A stretch of DNA of 57,213 nt from Chromatiaceae bacterium. GTDB taxonomy: Bacteria > Pseudomonadota > Gammaproteobacteria > Chromatiales > Chromatiaceae. The position numbers and the translations under genes are program-made. Below, in pieces: positions 7,802 to 17,905 of the stretch (positions are counted from its first letter, which is position 1; every line of letters begins with the position of its first letter). The notes under the pieces are model-generated. The model made no database searches and was not told the DNA's origin. It was given only the letters and a program-made list of their open reading frames with translations. The stretch spans positions 1-57,213 of the forward strand of contig JALSSC010000034.1 in assembly GCA_026984455.1 (NCBI GenBank), read 5' to 3'.

Positions 7802-8272
7802 ATGCAGACCATCCACATCCATTCCCCCGCCTTCGCCCCCGAGGCGGAGATCCCCGTGCGTTTCACCTGTCAGGGAGAAGACGTCTCACCGCCCCTGAGC
7901 TGGGACGGCGTCCCCCCGGGCAGCCGCGCCCTGGCCCTGATCGTGGACGACCCCGATGCCCCCGATCCGGCCGCCCCGCGCATGACCTGGGTGCACTGGG
8001 TGCTCTACGACCTGCCGGCGGAGACCGGGGGCCTGCCGGAGTCCGTGAGCCGCCTCCCCGCGGGCACCCGGGAGGGCGTCAACGACTGGCACCGCACCGG
8101 TTACGGCGGCCCCTGTCCGCCCATCGGCCGCCACCGCTACTTCTTCAAGCTCTACGCCCTGGATCGGCCCCTCGGAGACCTCGGCGCCCCCACCAAGGCG
8201 CAACTCCTGGAGGCCATGCGCGGCCACGTCATCGGCGAAGGGCAATTGATCGGAACCTACCAGAAGCACTGA
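7802..8272 (+). CDS. YbhB/YbcL family (PEBP, Raf-kinase-inhibitor-like) protein
   Basis: The 156-residue protein has the phosphatidylethanolamine-binding fold signatures: FTCQGEDVSPPLSWDGVPPG (about residues 21-40), VDDPDAPDP (about 48-56), the WVHWVLYDLP block, and a C-terminal PCPPIGRHRYFFKLYALD. No signal peptide is present from ATG 7802, so it should be cytoplasmic like YbhB. Ligand and role are not settled for the bacterial family. It is in frame with the small basic ORF upstream with no intervening stop, and a weak GGGAG precedes ATG 7802. A read-through fusion is possible in principle but improbable because of the hairpin. Confidence 0.9.
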   Translation: MQTIHIHSPAFAPEAEIPVRFTCQGEDVSPPLSWDGVPPGSRALALIVDDPDAPDPAAPRMTWVHWVLYDLPAETGGLPESVSRLPAGTREGVNDWHRTGYGGPCPPIGRHRYFFKLYALDRPLGDLGAPTKAQLLEAMRGHVIGEGQLIGTYQKH

Positions 8273-8290
8273 TCCCCCGCGGGAGCGGCG

Positions 8291-8322
8291 CGTAGCCCGG
8301 ATGAAGCGCAGCGCAATCCGGG
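8291..8322. repeat. REP-like palindrome
   Basis: CCCGGAT...ATCCGGG around GAAGCGCAGCGCA. This sequence type (GTAGCCCGGATGAAGCGCAG...) is a very common proteobacterial extragenic repeat. It lies between two convergent genes and may also limit read-through. Confidence 0.75.
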
Positions 8323-8480
8323 ATACTGCCGCGCGGGCGGCACCCGCCATGCCCCCCAGCGCCGGGGCGCTCACCTCTCCGCCCCCTGTCCCCCGGATTC
8401 CGGCCCGCGGCCTTCATCCAGGCGATGCAGACTGATCCCGCGGGCCCAGGGACGGTGGGCGCAGGCCGCGGCGCAACCCC

Positions 8481-8990
8481 TCAGTCCCCCTCCTGGCACA
8501 GCCCGAAGGGATCGATGCCCGCCGCCCGCGGCCAGCGCAGGCGCAAGGCCACCACCAGGTCCGGCGGGGTCCGGCAGTCCGGCAGATAGCCCAAGGCCCC
8601 GGGGGTCCGCCGCACGAACCTCTCCACCGCCTCGGGAGAGGCCAGTACGGTGGGCGGGGAGACCCCCTGGAAGTAACGTTCGTCCCAGAAGCCGCGCATG
8701 TCCTCGGGCGATTGCCGGAACAGGGCCTGAGTGAAGGCCCGGCGCAGGGGGGCGTCGGCGGGCAGGTTGACCGGCACCAGGGGACGGCCGGCGGTATCGA
8801 TCCGCTGCCAGCGGCGGTAGATACGCGCCAGAGAGGCGCGGTCCAGGCCCGCCGCGAGGGCCGGATCGTGGACCACCACCGCGATGCCGGGGGCCGCGGC
8901 GAGGGCACCGCCGGAGATGCCCATCAGCAACACCGCCAGGATCGGCCAAGACCACAGGCCCACCTGCGAGCGGTATGCCCCTCTCGCCAT
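8481..8990 (-). CDS. Short PstS-like periplasmic substrate-binding protein
   Basis: The 169-residue protein has an N-terminal signal sequence (ILAVLLMGISGGALAAAPG, cleavage near residue 35). It then reads like a truncated phosphate-binding (PstS-like) domain: VVVHDPALAAGLDRASLARI, a RRAFTQALF helix, and the SPEAVERFVRRTPGALGYLP block. It is about half the length of a transport PstS, so it is more likely a sensor or accessory protein. The start ATG 8990 is 7 bp after the porin stop, suggesting coupling. The cognate ligand (phosphate or another oxyanion) is not provable here. Confidence 0.65.
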   Translation of the reverse strand: MARGAYRSQVGLWSWPILAVLLMGISGGALAAAPGIAVVVHDPALAAGLDRASLARIYRRWQRIDTAGRPLVPVNLPADAPLRRAFTQALFRQSPEDMRGFWDERYFQGVSPPTVLASPEAVERFVRRTPGALGYLPDCRTPPDLVVALRLRWPRAAGIDPFGLCQEGD

Positions 8991-8997
8991 CGGCGGC

Positions 8998-10041
8998 TCA
9001 GTACAGCAGGCCATAGGAGAGGATCCAGCCGTCGGGTTGGACCCTGGGTCCGGCGGACTCCTGAAAACCCAGCTTGACCACCCCGGCGCGATGGAACCGC
9101 CAGGTCAAACCCAGCAGGCCGGCGCCTCCCTCGGCGCCCAGGTCCGCGCTGCGGATATATTCGTAGCGGCCCACCAGATGGAGCCCCCCATGGATCCGGG
9201 CCACCGCCTGCAGGAAACCGCCCCAATCGTCCGCCGAGCGCCCGAACCGGTAGAAGGCCTCCGAATCCAGCACCAGACGCCCCCGGCGACGATGCCAGTC
9301 CCCCCCCAGGAGGAGCCGGTCCGCCGCCTCGCCGCGCCTCCGGAACCACGCCAGAGAGGCACCCAGCCCATCCCTGGCGTCGGCCGAGAGCAGATGCAGA
9401 CGGCCGCCCAGGGCGTGATCGAAACTGTCGTGCAGCCCCATCCCCGCGCCACCGGCCAGGGGCCGGTCGCCGCGGTCGGGGTCCAGGGCGAGGGAGTCGT
9501 CCACGAACAACTGATAGTCGAAGACCCCGCCATGCCAGGCCCCCTCCCCCAACAGGGACAGGCCGCTGGCATGGGCGGCGAAGGGCAGCTCGGTGGTGAG
9601 CGGCCGGCGGGTGGTCCACACCAGGGGATCGGCGTGAATCAGGTTCCAGCGTCCGACCGGGGTCAGGAACTTACCCAGGCGCAGCTTCAGGTCCGGACGC
9701 AGATCGTACTCGGCATAGAGGCGTTCGTAGTCGAATTCCCGTTGGTCGGTGCGCAGCCGCCCCTCCCGCACCACCAAGGCCTCGCCCAACTCGAACTCGC
9801 CGAACAGGCGCCAGCGCCCCCCCGGATCCCAACCGGCGAAGAGACTCAGATCGTGCAGATCGAGGCGATTGGGGGCGCCGCGCGGGGCCTCTCCCCGCAC
9901 GCTCAGATAACCGCCCAGGCGCAGCGTATCCGCAGGCCCCGCCCGGCCCGGCCCCCAGCCGCAGGCCAGACAAAGGACGCCCAGAACCCTTATGATGGGC
10001 CACCATGAACGGCGCGGGAGACGGTGAATGGGAGACTTCAC
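8998..10041 (-). CDS. Outer-membrane beta-barrel porin (phosphate-selective-porin-like)
   Basis: The roughly 347-residue protein has a signal peptide (IIRVLGVLCLACGWGPGRAG). A continuous series of amphipathic beta-strands follows (LRLGGYLSVRG, RWRLFGEFELGEALVV, YAEYDLRPDLKLRLGKFLTP, ending WILSYGLLY), with the terminal aromatic expected for an OMP. The KLRLGKFLTPVGRWN motif is typical of OprO/OprP-like and related porins. The start is unclear: GTG 10041 is used here, and an upstream ATG-type start to 10089 would overlap the divergent kinase gene. It pairs with the PstS-like gene downstream and is divergent from a sensor kinase. Confidence 0.7.
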   Translation of the reverse strand: MKSPIHRLPRRSWWPIIRVLGVLCLACGWGPGRAGPADTLRLGGYLSVRGEAPRGAPNRLDLHDLSLFAGWDPGGRWRLFGEFELGEALVVREGRLRTDQREFDYERLYAEYDLRPDLKLRLGKFLTPVGRWNLIHADPLVWTTRRPLTTELPFAAHASGLSLLGEGAWHGGVFDYQLFVDDSLALDPDRGDRPLAGGAGMGLHDSFDHALGGRLHLLSADARDGLGASLAWFRRRGEAADRLLLGGDWHRRRGRLVLDSEAFYRFGRSADDWGGFLQAVARIHGGLHLVGRYEYIRSADLGAEGGAGLLGLTWRFHRAGVVKLGFQESAGPRVQPDGWILSYGLLY

Positions 10042-10081
10042 ACCGCGGCATGGTAGTGCCCAGCCCCTCGGGAGGCAAACG

Positions 10082-11841
10082 GTGACCATCCGCCATGTCC
10101 TGCTGGGGGCCTTTCTCGGCCTGATCCTGGTGGCCAGCGGGGCGCTGACCGTGCTCGCCTACGACCGTTCGCGCACCGCCCTGGAGCGCCAGATCCGCCT
10201 CAACCTGGAGGCCCAGGCGACCGCCCTGATGGCGCGCATCGACGCCCTGATGTTCGAGCGCCTGCAGAACCTGGTGGGCTGGCGGCGCCTGGAGGTGATG
10301 CAGGAGCTGCGCCTGGACGATCTGGACAAACGCCTGGCGCGCTTCCTGCGCGACCTGGTGAAGGCCTATCATGGCGTCTACCAGGATCTCGTCGCGATCC
10401 ACGACGGACGCATCGCCGCGGCCGCGGACCCGGCCCGGATCGGCCTTCCGGCGCCACTGCCGCCCCGAGGCCAAGGCCTGCGCCTCAACGACACCGCCGT
10501 CCTCCTGGGCCGCCCCCAGGGGCCGCCCGGGGGGCGCATCCTGCCGCTGGAGGTGACCCTTGAGGACGCCTACAGCCACCGCCCCCTGGGACGCCTGCGC
10601 GCCGAGTTCGACTGGAGCGAGGTGGAACGCCTGCTGGACGCCGGCGGGCACGGCGAATCCGGCATCCACGCCCTCCTGATGGACGCCCGCGGGCAGCTGT
10701 TGGCCACCTCTCTCGGCGACGTGGGAGAGGCCTGGGGGCGGATGCCGGGGAGCCACCGCCTGGTGGCCGGTCTGACCCGGCACGGCACCCTGGCCACGCC
10801 CCCCATCCTCCCCCCCCTCGGGCCGGTGCTCCTGAGCTGGGCCGGCTCCACCGGCTACCGCGGCCTCGGCGGGCTCGGCTGGAAGGTCCTGGTGCTCACC
10901 TCCGAGGCCCGGGCCTTCGCCCCGGTACGGCGCCTGTTGGAGTGGATGCTGGGCCTGCTCGGGGTCACCATCGGCGCCACCGGCCTGCTGGCGATCCGTA
11001 TCGCCGCGCGGGTGAGCCGGCCCCTCCAACGGCTCACCGACTACACCCGCCGTTTCGCCCGGGACCGCAAGGCCCCCATCCCCGAAGTGGGCGGGAGCAG
11101 CGAGGTGGCGGAACTCGGCGCCGCCTTCCACGACCTGAGCGAGGCCCTGCAACGCTACGAGGCCGATCTCCTGCGCATGGGCAAGCTGGCCGCCGCCGGG
11201 GAGATGGCCGCCAACCTCAGCCACGAGATCCGCACCCCCCTCGGCATCCTCCGTTCCTCGGCCCAACTCCTGGCCCGCCGCCCCGGGCTCGACCCCGAGG
11301 GCCGCGAGATGGCCACCTACATCATCGAGGAATGCGACCGCATCAACCAACTGGTGAGCGCCCTCCTCGACGCGGCCCGGCCACGCCCCCCCGAATTCCT
11401 GCCGACCCCCCTGGCGGCCACCCTCGAACAGGTGCGGCAACTGCTCCTGGGCAAGTTCGAGCACAAAGGCATCCACCTGGAGATCGACCTGGACGGCGCC
11501 CCGCAGGTGCTCACCTGCGACCGCGACCAACTGAAACAGATGCTCTTCAACCTCCTGCTCAATGCGGTCCAGGTCCTGCCGCCCGGCGGGCGGGTGGAGG
11601 TCCACGCCCGGCCGGTGACCGGCGGCGTCGAGATCCAGGTGGACGACGATGGCCCCGGCGTGCCCGCCGCGGAGCGGGAGCGCATCCTCGAACCCTTCGT
11701 CTCCCGCCGCGCGGGGGGCACGGGCCTCGGCCTGAGCATCGTGCAACAACTCGCGCGCCTCCACGGGGGCCGCCTCCGGGTGGACGCCAGTCCCCTCGGG
11801 GGGGCGCGCTTCAGCCTCTATCTGCAGGAGGGCCCCGAACC

Positions 11842-11845
<4 letters not shown>
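10082..11845 (+). CDS. Membrane sensor histidine kinase (NtrB-like output)
   Basis: The 587-residue protein starts at GTG 10082. TM1 is about residues 7-27. A periplasmic sensor of about 230 residues follows (dCache-like by layout), then TM2 about 282-303, a HAMP linker, the HisKA dimerisation box NLSHEIRTPLGILRSSAQLL (phospho-acceptor His about 381), and a HATPase domain with NLLLNAVQVLP, DDGPGVP and GTGLGLSIVQQLARLHGG. Its stop overlaps the GTG of the response regulator (GTGA), so they form an operon. The divergent porin/PstS-like pair suggests that the sensed ligand is handled by those proteins. Confidence 0.9.
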
Positions 11846-13218
<1,373 letters not shown>

Positions 13219-13559
13219 ACAAGGGCAATACTCGTCGATCCCGACCTGGGCCTCGGCCCGCTCCCGATAGAGTCCACCCAGATCCCGCAAGGCCGCGCCC
13301 GGGCCGCCCACGTTCGCCGCGGAAGCTGCCCGCCTCGGGCCGCGCGATCCCGCACGGCCTCGAAGGCGCACCAGATCCAAGGTCGGCATGTTCTCGCCGA
13401 CAGCGAAGATCCCGAAGCTCTCCGGCACCATCAGGTCGGCTCGATCCGGCGGGTCCGCCTCACCTTGAGCGGGCCGAAATGTGAACTTTTTGTGACAACG
13501 CCGCCCAATCCCGGCTATGCTTCCCCTCCATCGACAACGCCGCCCCAAGGTACAGACGC
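13219..13559. other. Intergenic stretch with a possible coding remnant
   Basis: No intact gene. On the minus strand about 13380-13455 reads like protein (VPESFGIFAVGENMPTLDL), then degenerates toward 13226; it may be a decayed gene fragment, family not recognised. Just before the next gene there is a weak promoter-like pair (GTGACA at about 13490, TATGCT at about 13514). Confidence 0.25.
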
Positions 13560-14219
13560 ATGCGCTTGACACTGTTCGGCAAATCCAAGGCCATCGAGAC
13601 CGAAATCGACGATTTTCTGAACCAGCTCTCCGACGCGGGACTCATGTTCGAGCAGCTGGTCTCCCACTACGTGGACCATGGCGCGGATCCGGACTTCGAT
13701 GCCAAGGCGGAGCGGCTGACCGCCCAGGAGAAGTCCGCGAACGAGACCGCCAACCGGATCGGCCGCGCCCTGTACACGGAGATGCTCATCCCCGACCTGC
13801 GTGCCGACGTGCTCAGCCTGATCCAGGACCTGGACTACCTCATCGACAGCTACTCCGGGATCGCCACGGCCTTCGAGATCGAAAAGCCCGATATCGCCCT
13901 CGCCCCGGAGGGCACGCCGGATCTGTATCGGGAGTTGGTGGCGAATGCGGTCAAGTGCGTGGAGGCGACGGTGCGGGCGGCCCGCGCCTTCTTCAAGAAC
14001 ATCGACGCGGTGGACGACCACGTACACAAGATCAGCTTCTTCGAGAACGAGGTGGACGAATTGGCGGTGCGCCTGAAACGCGCCATCTTCGACAGCGCGC
14101 TGGGCCTCGACCAGAAGCTGCACTTCCGCTATTTCGTGGACGCCTTGGACGAACTGGCCGACGACGCCGAAGACGCGGGCGAATGGATCGCCATCTATAC
14201 CATCAAGCGCTCGCTGTAG
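13560..14219 (+). CDS. DUF47 family PhoU-like protein
   Basis: The 219-residue, all-helical acidic protein matches the DUF47/TIGR00153 family: MRLTLFGKSKAIETEIDDFL at the start, then FEQLVSHYVDHG, LIQDLDYLIDSYSGIATAFE and the C-terminal YFVDALDELADDAEDAGEWI. These PhoU-like proteins are usually encoded next to a PiT transporter and are thought to regulate it, as here (PiT 180 bp downstream). Acidic E-x3-D pairs are probable metal ligands. It is cytoplasmic. Confidence 0.9.
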   Translation: MRLTLFGKSKAIETEIDDFLNQLSDAGLMFEQLVSHYVDHGADPDFDAKAERLTAQEKSANETANRIGRALYTEMLIPDLRADVLSLIQDLDYLIDSYSGIATAFEIEKPDIALAPEGTPDLYRELVANAVKCVEATVRAARAFFKNIDAVDDHVHKISFFENEVDELAVRLKRAIFDSALGLDQKLHFRYFVDALDELADDAEDAGEWIAIYTIKRSL

Positions 14220-14398
14220 GCGCGTCACGACTGGGTGGAGCCTTGGAGAGTGGCCATCCCGGCCTTTTTTCGGTCCGCAAAGACAAAAGGCGGTTTTCGC
14301 TTCGCCCCCGTGTCCGATCGCCCGACGATCACGAATGATGGGGCGCCCCTGCCCCACACGGACACCCTGAACCCTTCGGGGTGCCCCTACCGGAGAAG

Positions 14399-15931
14399 AT
14401 GCCCGTGGATATCTCCATCCTGATCTATCTGTCCAGCGGCCTGTTCCTGGGCTGGTCCCTGGGTGCCAACGACGCCGCCAACGTCTTCGGCACCGCCGTG
14501 GGATCGCGCATGATCCGCTTCGAGACCGCGGCCGTGATCTCGGCGGTCTTCATCCTCCTGGGGGCGGTCATCAGCGGTGCCGGCGCCGCCCACGGACTGG
14601 GCAAGCTGGGCAGCGTCAATGCCCTCGCCGGGGCCTTCATGACGGCCCTGGCCGCCGCGGTCACGGTGTACTGGATGACCCGCCTGAGCCTACCGGTCTC
14701 CACCACCCAGGCCATCGTCGGGGCCATCGTGGGCTGGAACTGGTACAGCGGCTCCATCACCGACATGACCATGCTCAGCAAGATCGTCGGCACCTGGATC
14801 GCCGCCCCCATCCTCGGCGCCCTGTTCTCCATGATCATCTACAGGATCACCACCTGGGCGATCCGCAAGGCGCAGATCCACCTCATCAGCCTGGATGCCT
14901 ACACCCGCATCGGCTTGATCCTGGCCGGGGCCTTCGGCGCCTACAGCCTGGGCGCCAACAACATCGCCAACGTTATGGGGGTGTTCGTCGCCTCCTCGCC
15001 GTTCACCGATTTCCATGTGGATCACCTGTTCACCTTCACCTCGATCCAGCAGCTCTTTCTGCTCGGCGCCATCGCCATCGGTGTGGGGGTGTTCACCTAT
15101 TCGAAACGGGTGATGATGACCGTCGGCGACAGCCTGCTGCCGCTGACCCCGGTGGCGGCCTGGGTGGTGGTCATATCCCAGGCGGTGGTGCTGTTCCTGT
15201 TCGCGTCCACCGGTCTGGAACACACCCTCCTCAGCCTGGGCCTGCCCACCATCCCCCTGATCCCGGTCTCCAGTTCCCAGGCCGTGGTGGGCGCGGTGGT
15301 GGGGATCGGCCTGCTGCACGGGCGCAAGGGGGCCAAACAGATCCGCTGGCGGGTATTGGCGAACATTGCCTCGGGCTGGGCCTCCACCCCGGTGATGGCG
15401 GCGGCGATCTGTTTCGTCATGCTGTTCGTGCTCCAGAATGTCTTCAATCAGCGGGTCTACACCCAGGTCTATTTCCAGATCACCCCGGAGGTGACGGACT
15501 ACCTGAAGCGCCACGGCGTGGACACCGCCCCCCTGGCCGATCTGGAAGGCCGCAAGCTGACCCCGCCCGTCCATTTCCGTGAGCTGATCCGGAAACGCGC
15601 GCACTACGACGACAAACAGGAGGCACTGATCCTGTTCGCGGCCGAACTCTACCCCATGGAGGTCACGCCGGCGGATATCGCCGCTCTCGATCGCAACTAC
15701 CTCAGCAAGGCCCAGATCGATGCAGTGCAACGCCTCCAAGGCCAAGGCTATACGTACAAGTGGCAACTGGAGGAGGCCCTGGCCGCCATCACCGACGAAT
15801 GGAAGCCACGCCCGGCCACGACCCTCAACAAGCTGTACAACAAGAAACTGCGTGAGCGCCTGGATTACCTGGAGTCGAGCCTGCATGTGTCGGAGCAGCA
15901 GGGCGACGAGGGTTCCCGGCGCCTGCGCTGA
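14399..15931 (+). CDS. pit: PiT-family inorganic phosphate transporter
   Basis: The 510-residue integral membrane protein carries the two family signature repeats: GWSLGANDAANVFGTAVGSR near the N-terminus and GAYSLGANNIANVMGVFVAS in the second half. Matching GPVSTTQA-type segments are LPVSTTQAIVGAIVGWNWY and IPVSSSQAVVGAVVGIGLLH. About ten helices are expected. An unusual soluble tail of about 150 residues follows (from about residue 365), ending in ELYP.. helical segments. The start is uncertain: ATG 14399, GTG 14381 or GTG 14405; the last has the best-spaced GGAGA. It is probably an H+/Pi or metal-phosphate symporter, regulated by the DUF47 partner. Confidence 0.92.
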   Translation: MPVDISILIYLSSGLFLGWSLGANDAANVFGTAVGSRMIRFETAAVISAVFILLGAVISGAGAAHGLGKLGSVNALAGAFMTALAAAVTVYWMTRLSLPVSTTQAIVGAIVGWNWYSGSITDMTMLSKIVGTWIAAPILGALFSMIIYRITTWAIRKAQIHLISLDAYTRIGLILAGAFGAYSLGANNIANVMGVFVASSPFTDFHVDHLFTFTSIQQLFLLGAIAIGVGVFTYSKRVMMTVGDSLLPLTPVAAWVVVISQAVVLFLFASTGLEHTLLSLGLPTIPLIPVSSSQAVVGAVVGIGLLHGRKGAKQIRWRVLANIASGWASTPVMAAAICFVMLFVLQNVFNQRVYTQVYFQITPEVTDYLKRHGVDTAPLADLEGRKLTPPVHFRELIRKRAHYDDKQEALILFAAELYPMEVTPADIAALDRNYLSKAQIDAVQRLQGQGYTYKWQLEEALAAITDEWKPRPATTLNKLYNKKLRERLDYLESSLHVSEQQGDEGSRRLR

Positions 15932-15996
15932 GTTTCGGTATCCGCCCCTTTTCCCCACCTGACGGGGCCCGCATGAGGCCCCCCATCTCTGATGGA

Positions 15997-16021
15997 TATA
16001 CCCGTCGCACGTGAATATTTC
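15997..16021 (-). repeat. Dispersed extragenic repeat, copy 2 (core only, inverted)
   Basis: Reverse complement of the core GAAATATTCACGTGCGACGG plus GTATA. Sequence beyond the core differs from copies 1 and 3 but again contains hairpin-forming GC-rich DNA. Confidence 0.7.
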
Positions 16022-16136
16022 GCTACTGCGGCCGCCCCTCGCACCCCTGGGCGGTGTGGCGATTGCTCGCCATAGTCCCCCGCTATGACTCGCTTCCGCG
16101 CCTTGCCCAGGAGCACGAGGAAGACCCTCGAAAAAC

Positions 16137-16204
16137 GAGGAGTGGCACAGGGAAGTGCCGTTTACGGACCGAAGGATGGAAATATTCACGTACGACGGGT
16201 ATAG
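16137..16204 (+). repeat. Dispersed extragenic repeat, copy 3
   Basis: About 93% identical to 316-383 over its full length, with compensatory-looking changes confined to a few positions. It includes the GGCAC/GTGCC hairpin and the CGACGGGTATA end. Confidence 0.75.
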
Positions 16205-16249
16205 GACGACTGGCCAGCGCAAGGCCCAACTTTCACGCAGGCTATCGGC

Positions 16250-17608
16250 ATGTCGCACATATCGAAACGCAACCGCCTGGTCCTGGACGCCATCATCCGT
16301 CTCCATCACCGGGGCGCGAGCGCGCCACTGAAACGCATCCTGGCCAAGACTCACGCCTCGGACCTGGCCCAGATCCTCTCCCTGCTCCCCCCGAACGAAG
16401 CCCTGGAGGTCTTTCACGCCATCGAGGACACGCACCAGGCGGCCGACTGCCTGTCGGAACTCGACCCCGAACTGCGTGAGCGGATCCTGCGCGAGACCCC
16501 CGCCGAGGCCCTGTTCCCGGTCTTGCACGAACTCCCCCCCGACGACCTCACCGATCTCATCGCGGAACAGGACCCGGAACTGGCCGAGCGCCTGATGGAG
16601 GGCCTGGACGAGACCAGCCAGGAGGAGGTGGAGGAACTCCTCCAGTACGCTGCCGATACCGCCGGCGGGATCATGACCACGGACGTCTTCGCCCTGCCCG
16701 AGGACATGTCGGTGGAGGATGCGGTGGAGGCCCTGCGCGGTCTCAGCGACGTGGAGATGGTGTTCTATCTCTATGTCGTGGACACCGGCAAACGCCTGCT
16801 CGGGGTGATCTCCCTGCGCCAGCTCCTGCTGGCCCGCCCCGAGCAACGCCTGGCGGAGATCATGAACCCGCGGGTGATCCGGGTGCGTACCGACGACGAC
16901 CAGGAAGAGGTGGCCCGTCTGGTGGAGCAATACCGCATCCTCGCCATCCCGGTGGTGGACGAGGCCGGACAGTTGTGCGGTGTGGTCACCATGGACGATA
17001 TCGTGGACGTGATCCAGGACGAGACCACCGAGGACATGCTCAAGATGGCCGGTACGGACGAGGCCGAGATGTCCACCCAGTCACCCCTCAAGATCATGCA
17101 GATCCGCCTGCCCTGGCTGTTCGCGGCCTTTCTCGGGGGGCTCGCGGCCACCGCGGTGATCGACCACTTCGAGGGATTGCTGGCGCGTCTGCTCGCCCTG
17201 TCCGCCTTCCTGCCCATCGTCATGGGCATGGCCGGCAACGTCGGCACCCAGTCGGCCACGGTCGCGGTACGCAGCCTGGCCACCGGCCATCTGGACCTCA
17301 GTCAGGCGCGCGGTTACATCCTCAAGGAGTTGTGGGTCGGCCTGATGCTCGGAGTGATCTACGGCATCGCCCTTGCCCTGGCCAGCCTGTGGCTGTTCGG
17401 TGACCCCGACCTGGGCACCATCGTCGGCCTCACCATCCTCACCAACATGACCGGAGCGGCAGTGATCGCCATCATCCTGCCCATGGTATTCCATCGCATC
17501 GGGGCCGACCCGGCCATCGCCACCGGCCCTTTCGTCACCACCGCCATCGACATTCTCGGGGTCAGCAACTATTTTCTCATCGCCTCGGTGATACTGAAGG
17601 TGCTCTGA
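16250..17608 (+). CDS. mgtE: MgtE-type magnesium transporter
   Basis: The 452-residue protein has the MgtE domain order. The N-terminal superhelical domain (about 1-125) has ILSLLPPNEALEVFHAI and ELPPDDLTDLIAEQDPE. A CBS pair follows (about 130-255: GGIMTTDVFALPEDMSV, IMNPRVIRVRTDDDQEEVAR, MDDIVDVIQDE). The five-helix C-terminal channel contains the hallmark FLPIVMGMAGNVGTQSATV. Mg2+-sensing acidic residues in the N and CBS domains are present. It is flanked on both sides by copies of the same short repeat. Confidence 0.95.
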   Translation: MSHISKRNRLVLDAIIRLHHRGASAPLKRILAKTHASDLAQILSLLPPNEALEVFHAIEDTHQAADCLSELDPELRERILRETPAEALFPVLHELPPDDLTDLIAEQDPELAERLMEGLDETSQEEVEELLQYAADTAGGIMTTDVFALPEDMSVEDAVEALRGLSDVEMVFYLYVVDTGKRLLGVISLRQLLLARPEQRLAEIMNPRVIRVRTDDDQEEVARLVEQYRILAIPVVDEAGQLCGVVTMDDIVDVIQDETTEDMLKMAGTDEAEMSTQSPLKIMQIRLPWLFAAFLGGLAATAVIDHFEGLLARLLALSAFLPIVMGMAGNVGTQSATVAVRSLATGHLDLSQARGYILKELWVGLMLGVIYGIALALASLWLFGDPDLGTIVGLTILTNMTGAAVIAIILPMVFHRIGADPAIATGPFVTTAIDILGVSNYFLIASVILKVL

Positions 17609-17636
17609 ACAGGGGAACCTATGGAATTTCCATGCC

Positions 17637-17689
17637 TATATACCCATCCCACGTAAATCTTTTCGCCCTGTGGTCCGTAGACGCCTCCC
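17637..17689 (-). repeat. Dispersed extragenic repeat, diverged copy 4 (inverted)
   Basis: On the minus strand it reads GTCTACGGACC, then GGGCGAAAAGATTTACGTGG and GATGGGTATA, aligning with copies 1 and 3 with more substitutions. It lies between mgtE and the urt regulatory region. Confidence 0.55.
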
Positions 17690-17704
17690 CGCCCCTTCGC
17701 CGTC

Positions 17705-17721
17705 TGCACCAATAAGGGGCA
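17705..17721 (+). promoter_or_regulatory. NtrC-like binding site 1 upstream of urtA
   Basis: TGCACC-N5-GGGGCA matches 11 of 12 positions of the enteric NtrC consensus TGCACC-N5-GGTGCA. Its centre is 32 bp (three helical turns) from site 2, the same spacing as the glnA enhancer, and about 130 bp before the predicted start of transcription. Confidence 0.65.
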
Positions 17722-17736
17722 TACGCCAGGACAGGA

Positions 17737-17753
17737 TGCATCGGTTTGGTGCA
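17737..17753 (+). promoter_or_regulatory. NtrC-like binding site 2 upstream of urtA
   Basis: TGCATC-N5-GGTGCA matches 11 of 12 consensus positions. Its centre is about 98 bp before the predicted transcription start. Together with site 1 it forms an enhancer-like pair. Confidence 0.65.
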
Positions 17754-17816
17754 TCCGCCCCCACATATACCCCGACACCCCGTGACAATCTCTCGTATTT
17801 CAATGGTGCGCGTGCC

Positions 17817-17832
17817 TGGCATGACTTCTGCC
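17817..17832 (+). promoter_or_regulatory. Sigma54 (-24/-12) promoter of the urt operon
   Basis: TGGCATGACTTCTGCC matches TGGCACG-N4-TTGC with the invariant GG and GC 10 nt apart. Transcription should start near 17843, about 63 bp before the urtA ATG. With the two NtrC-like sites, it predicts induction of urea uptake under nitrogen limitation. Confidence 0.65.
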
Positions 17833-17905
17833 TTCCAAACGGGGTGAGGCGCGCCCTAGCAGGCGCCGAGACAGTACGAACTTCACCTCAGGGGGACCCG
17901 ATCAG

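Larger units (their letters stand above)
15932..16249. other. Intergenic region upstream of mgtE with two facing repeat copies
   Basis: No gene is supported. It holds an inverted repeat core (15997-16021) and a nearly full copy (16137-16204) of the dispersed repeat also found at 316-383. The second copy is 46 bp before the mgtE start and in the same direction, so it would be in the leader RNA if transcription starts further upstream. Confidence 0.6.

Noticed and set aside
9671..11764. 697-codon minus-strand open frame opposite the histidine kinase
   Set aside because: Antisense to HisKA and HATPase motifs that are clear on the other strand.
16137..16204. Known riboswitch (Mg2+ or c-di-GMP) in the mgtE leader
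   Set aside because: Hairpins are present, but the conserved cores of ykkC, M-box and GEMM classes were not seen, and the same unit occurs away from mgtE at 316-383; treated as a repeat.
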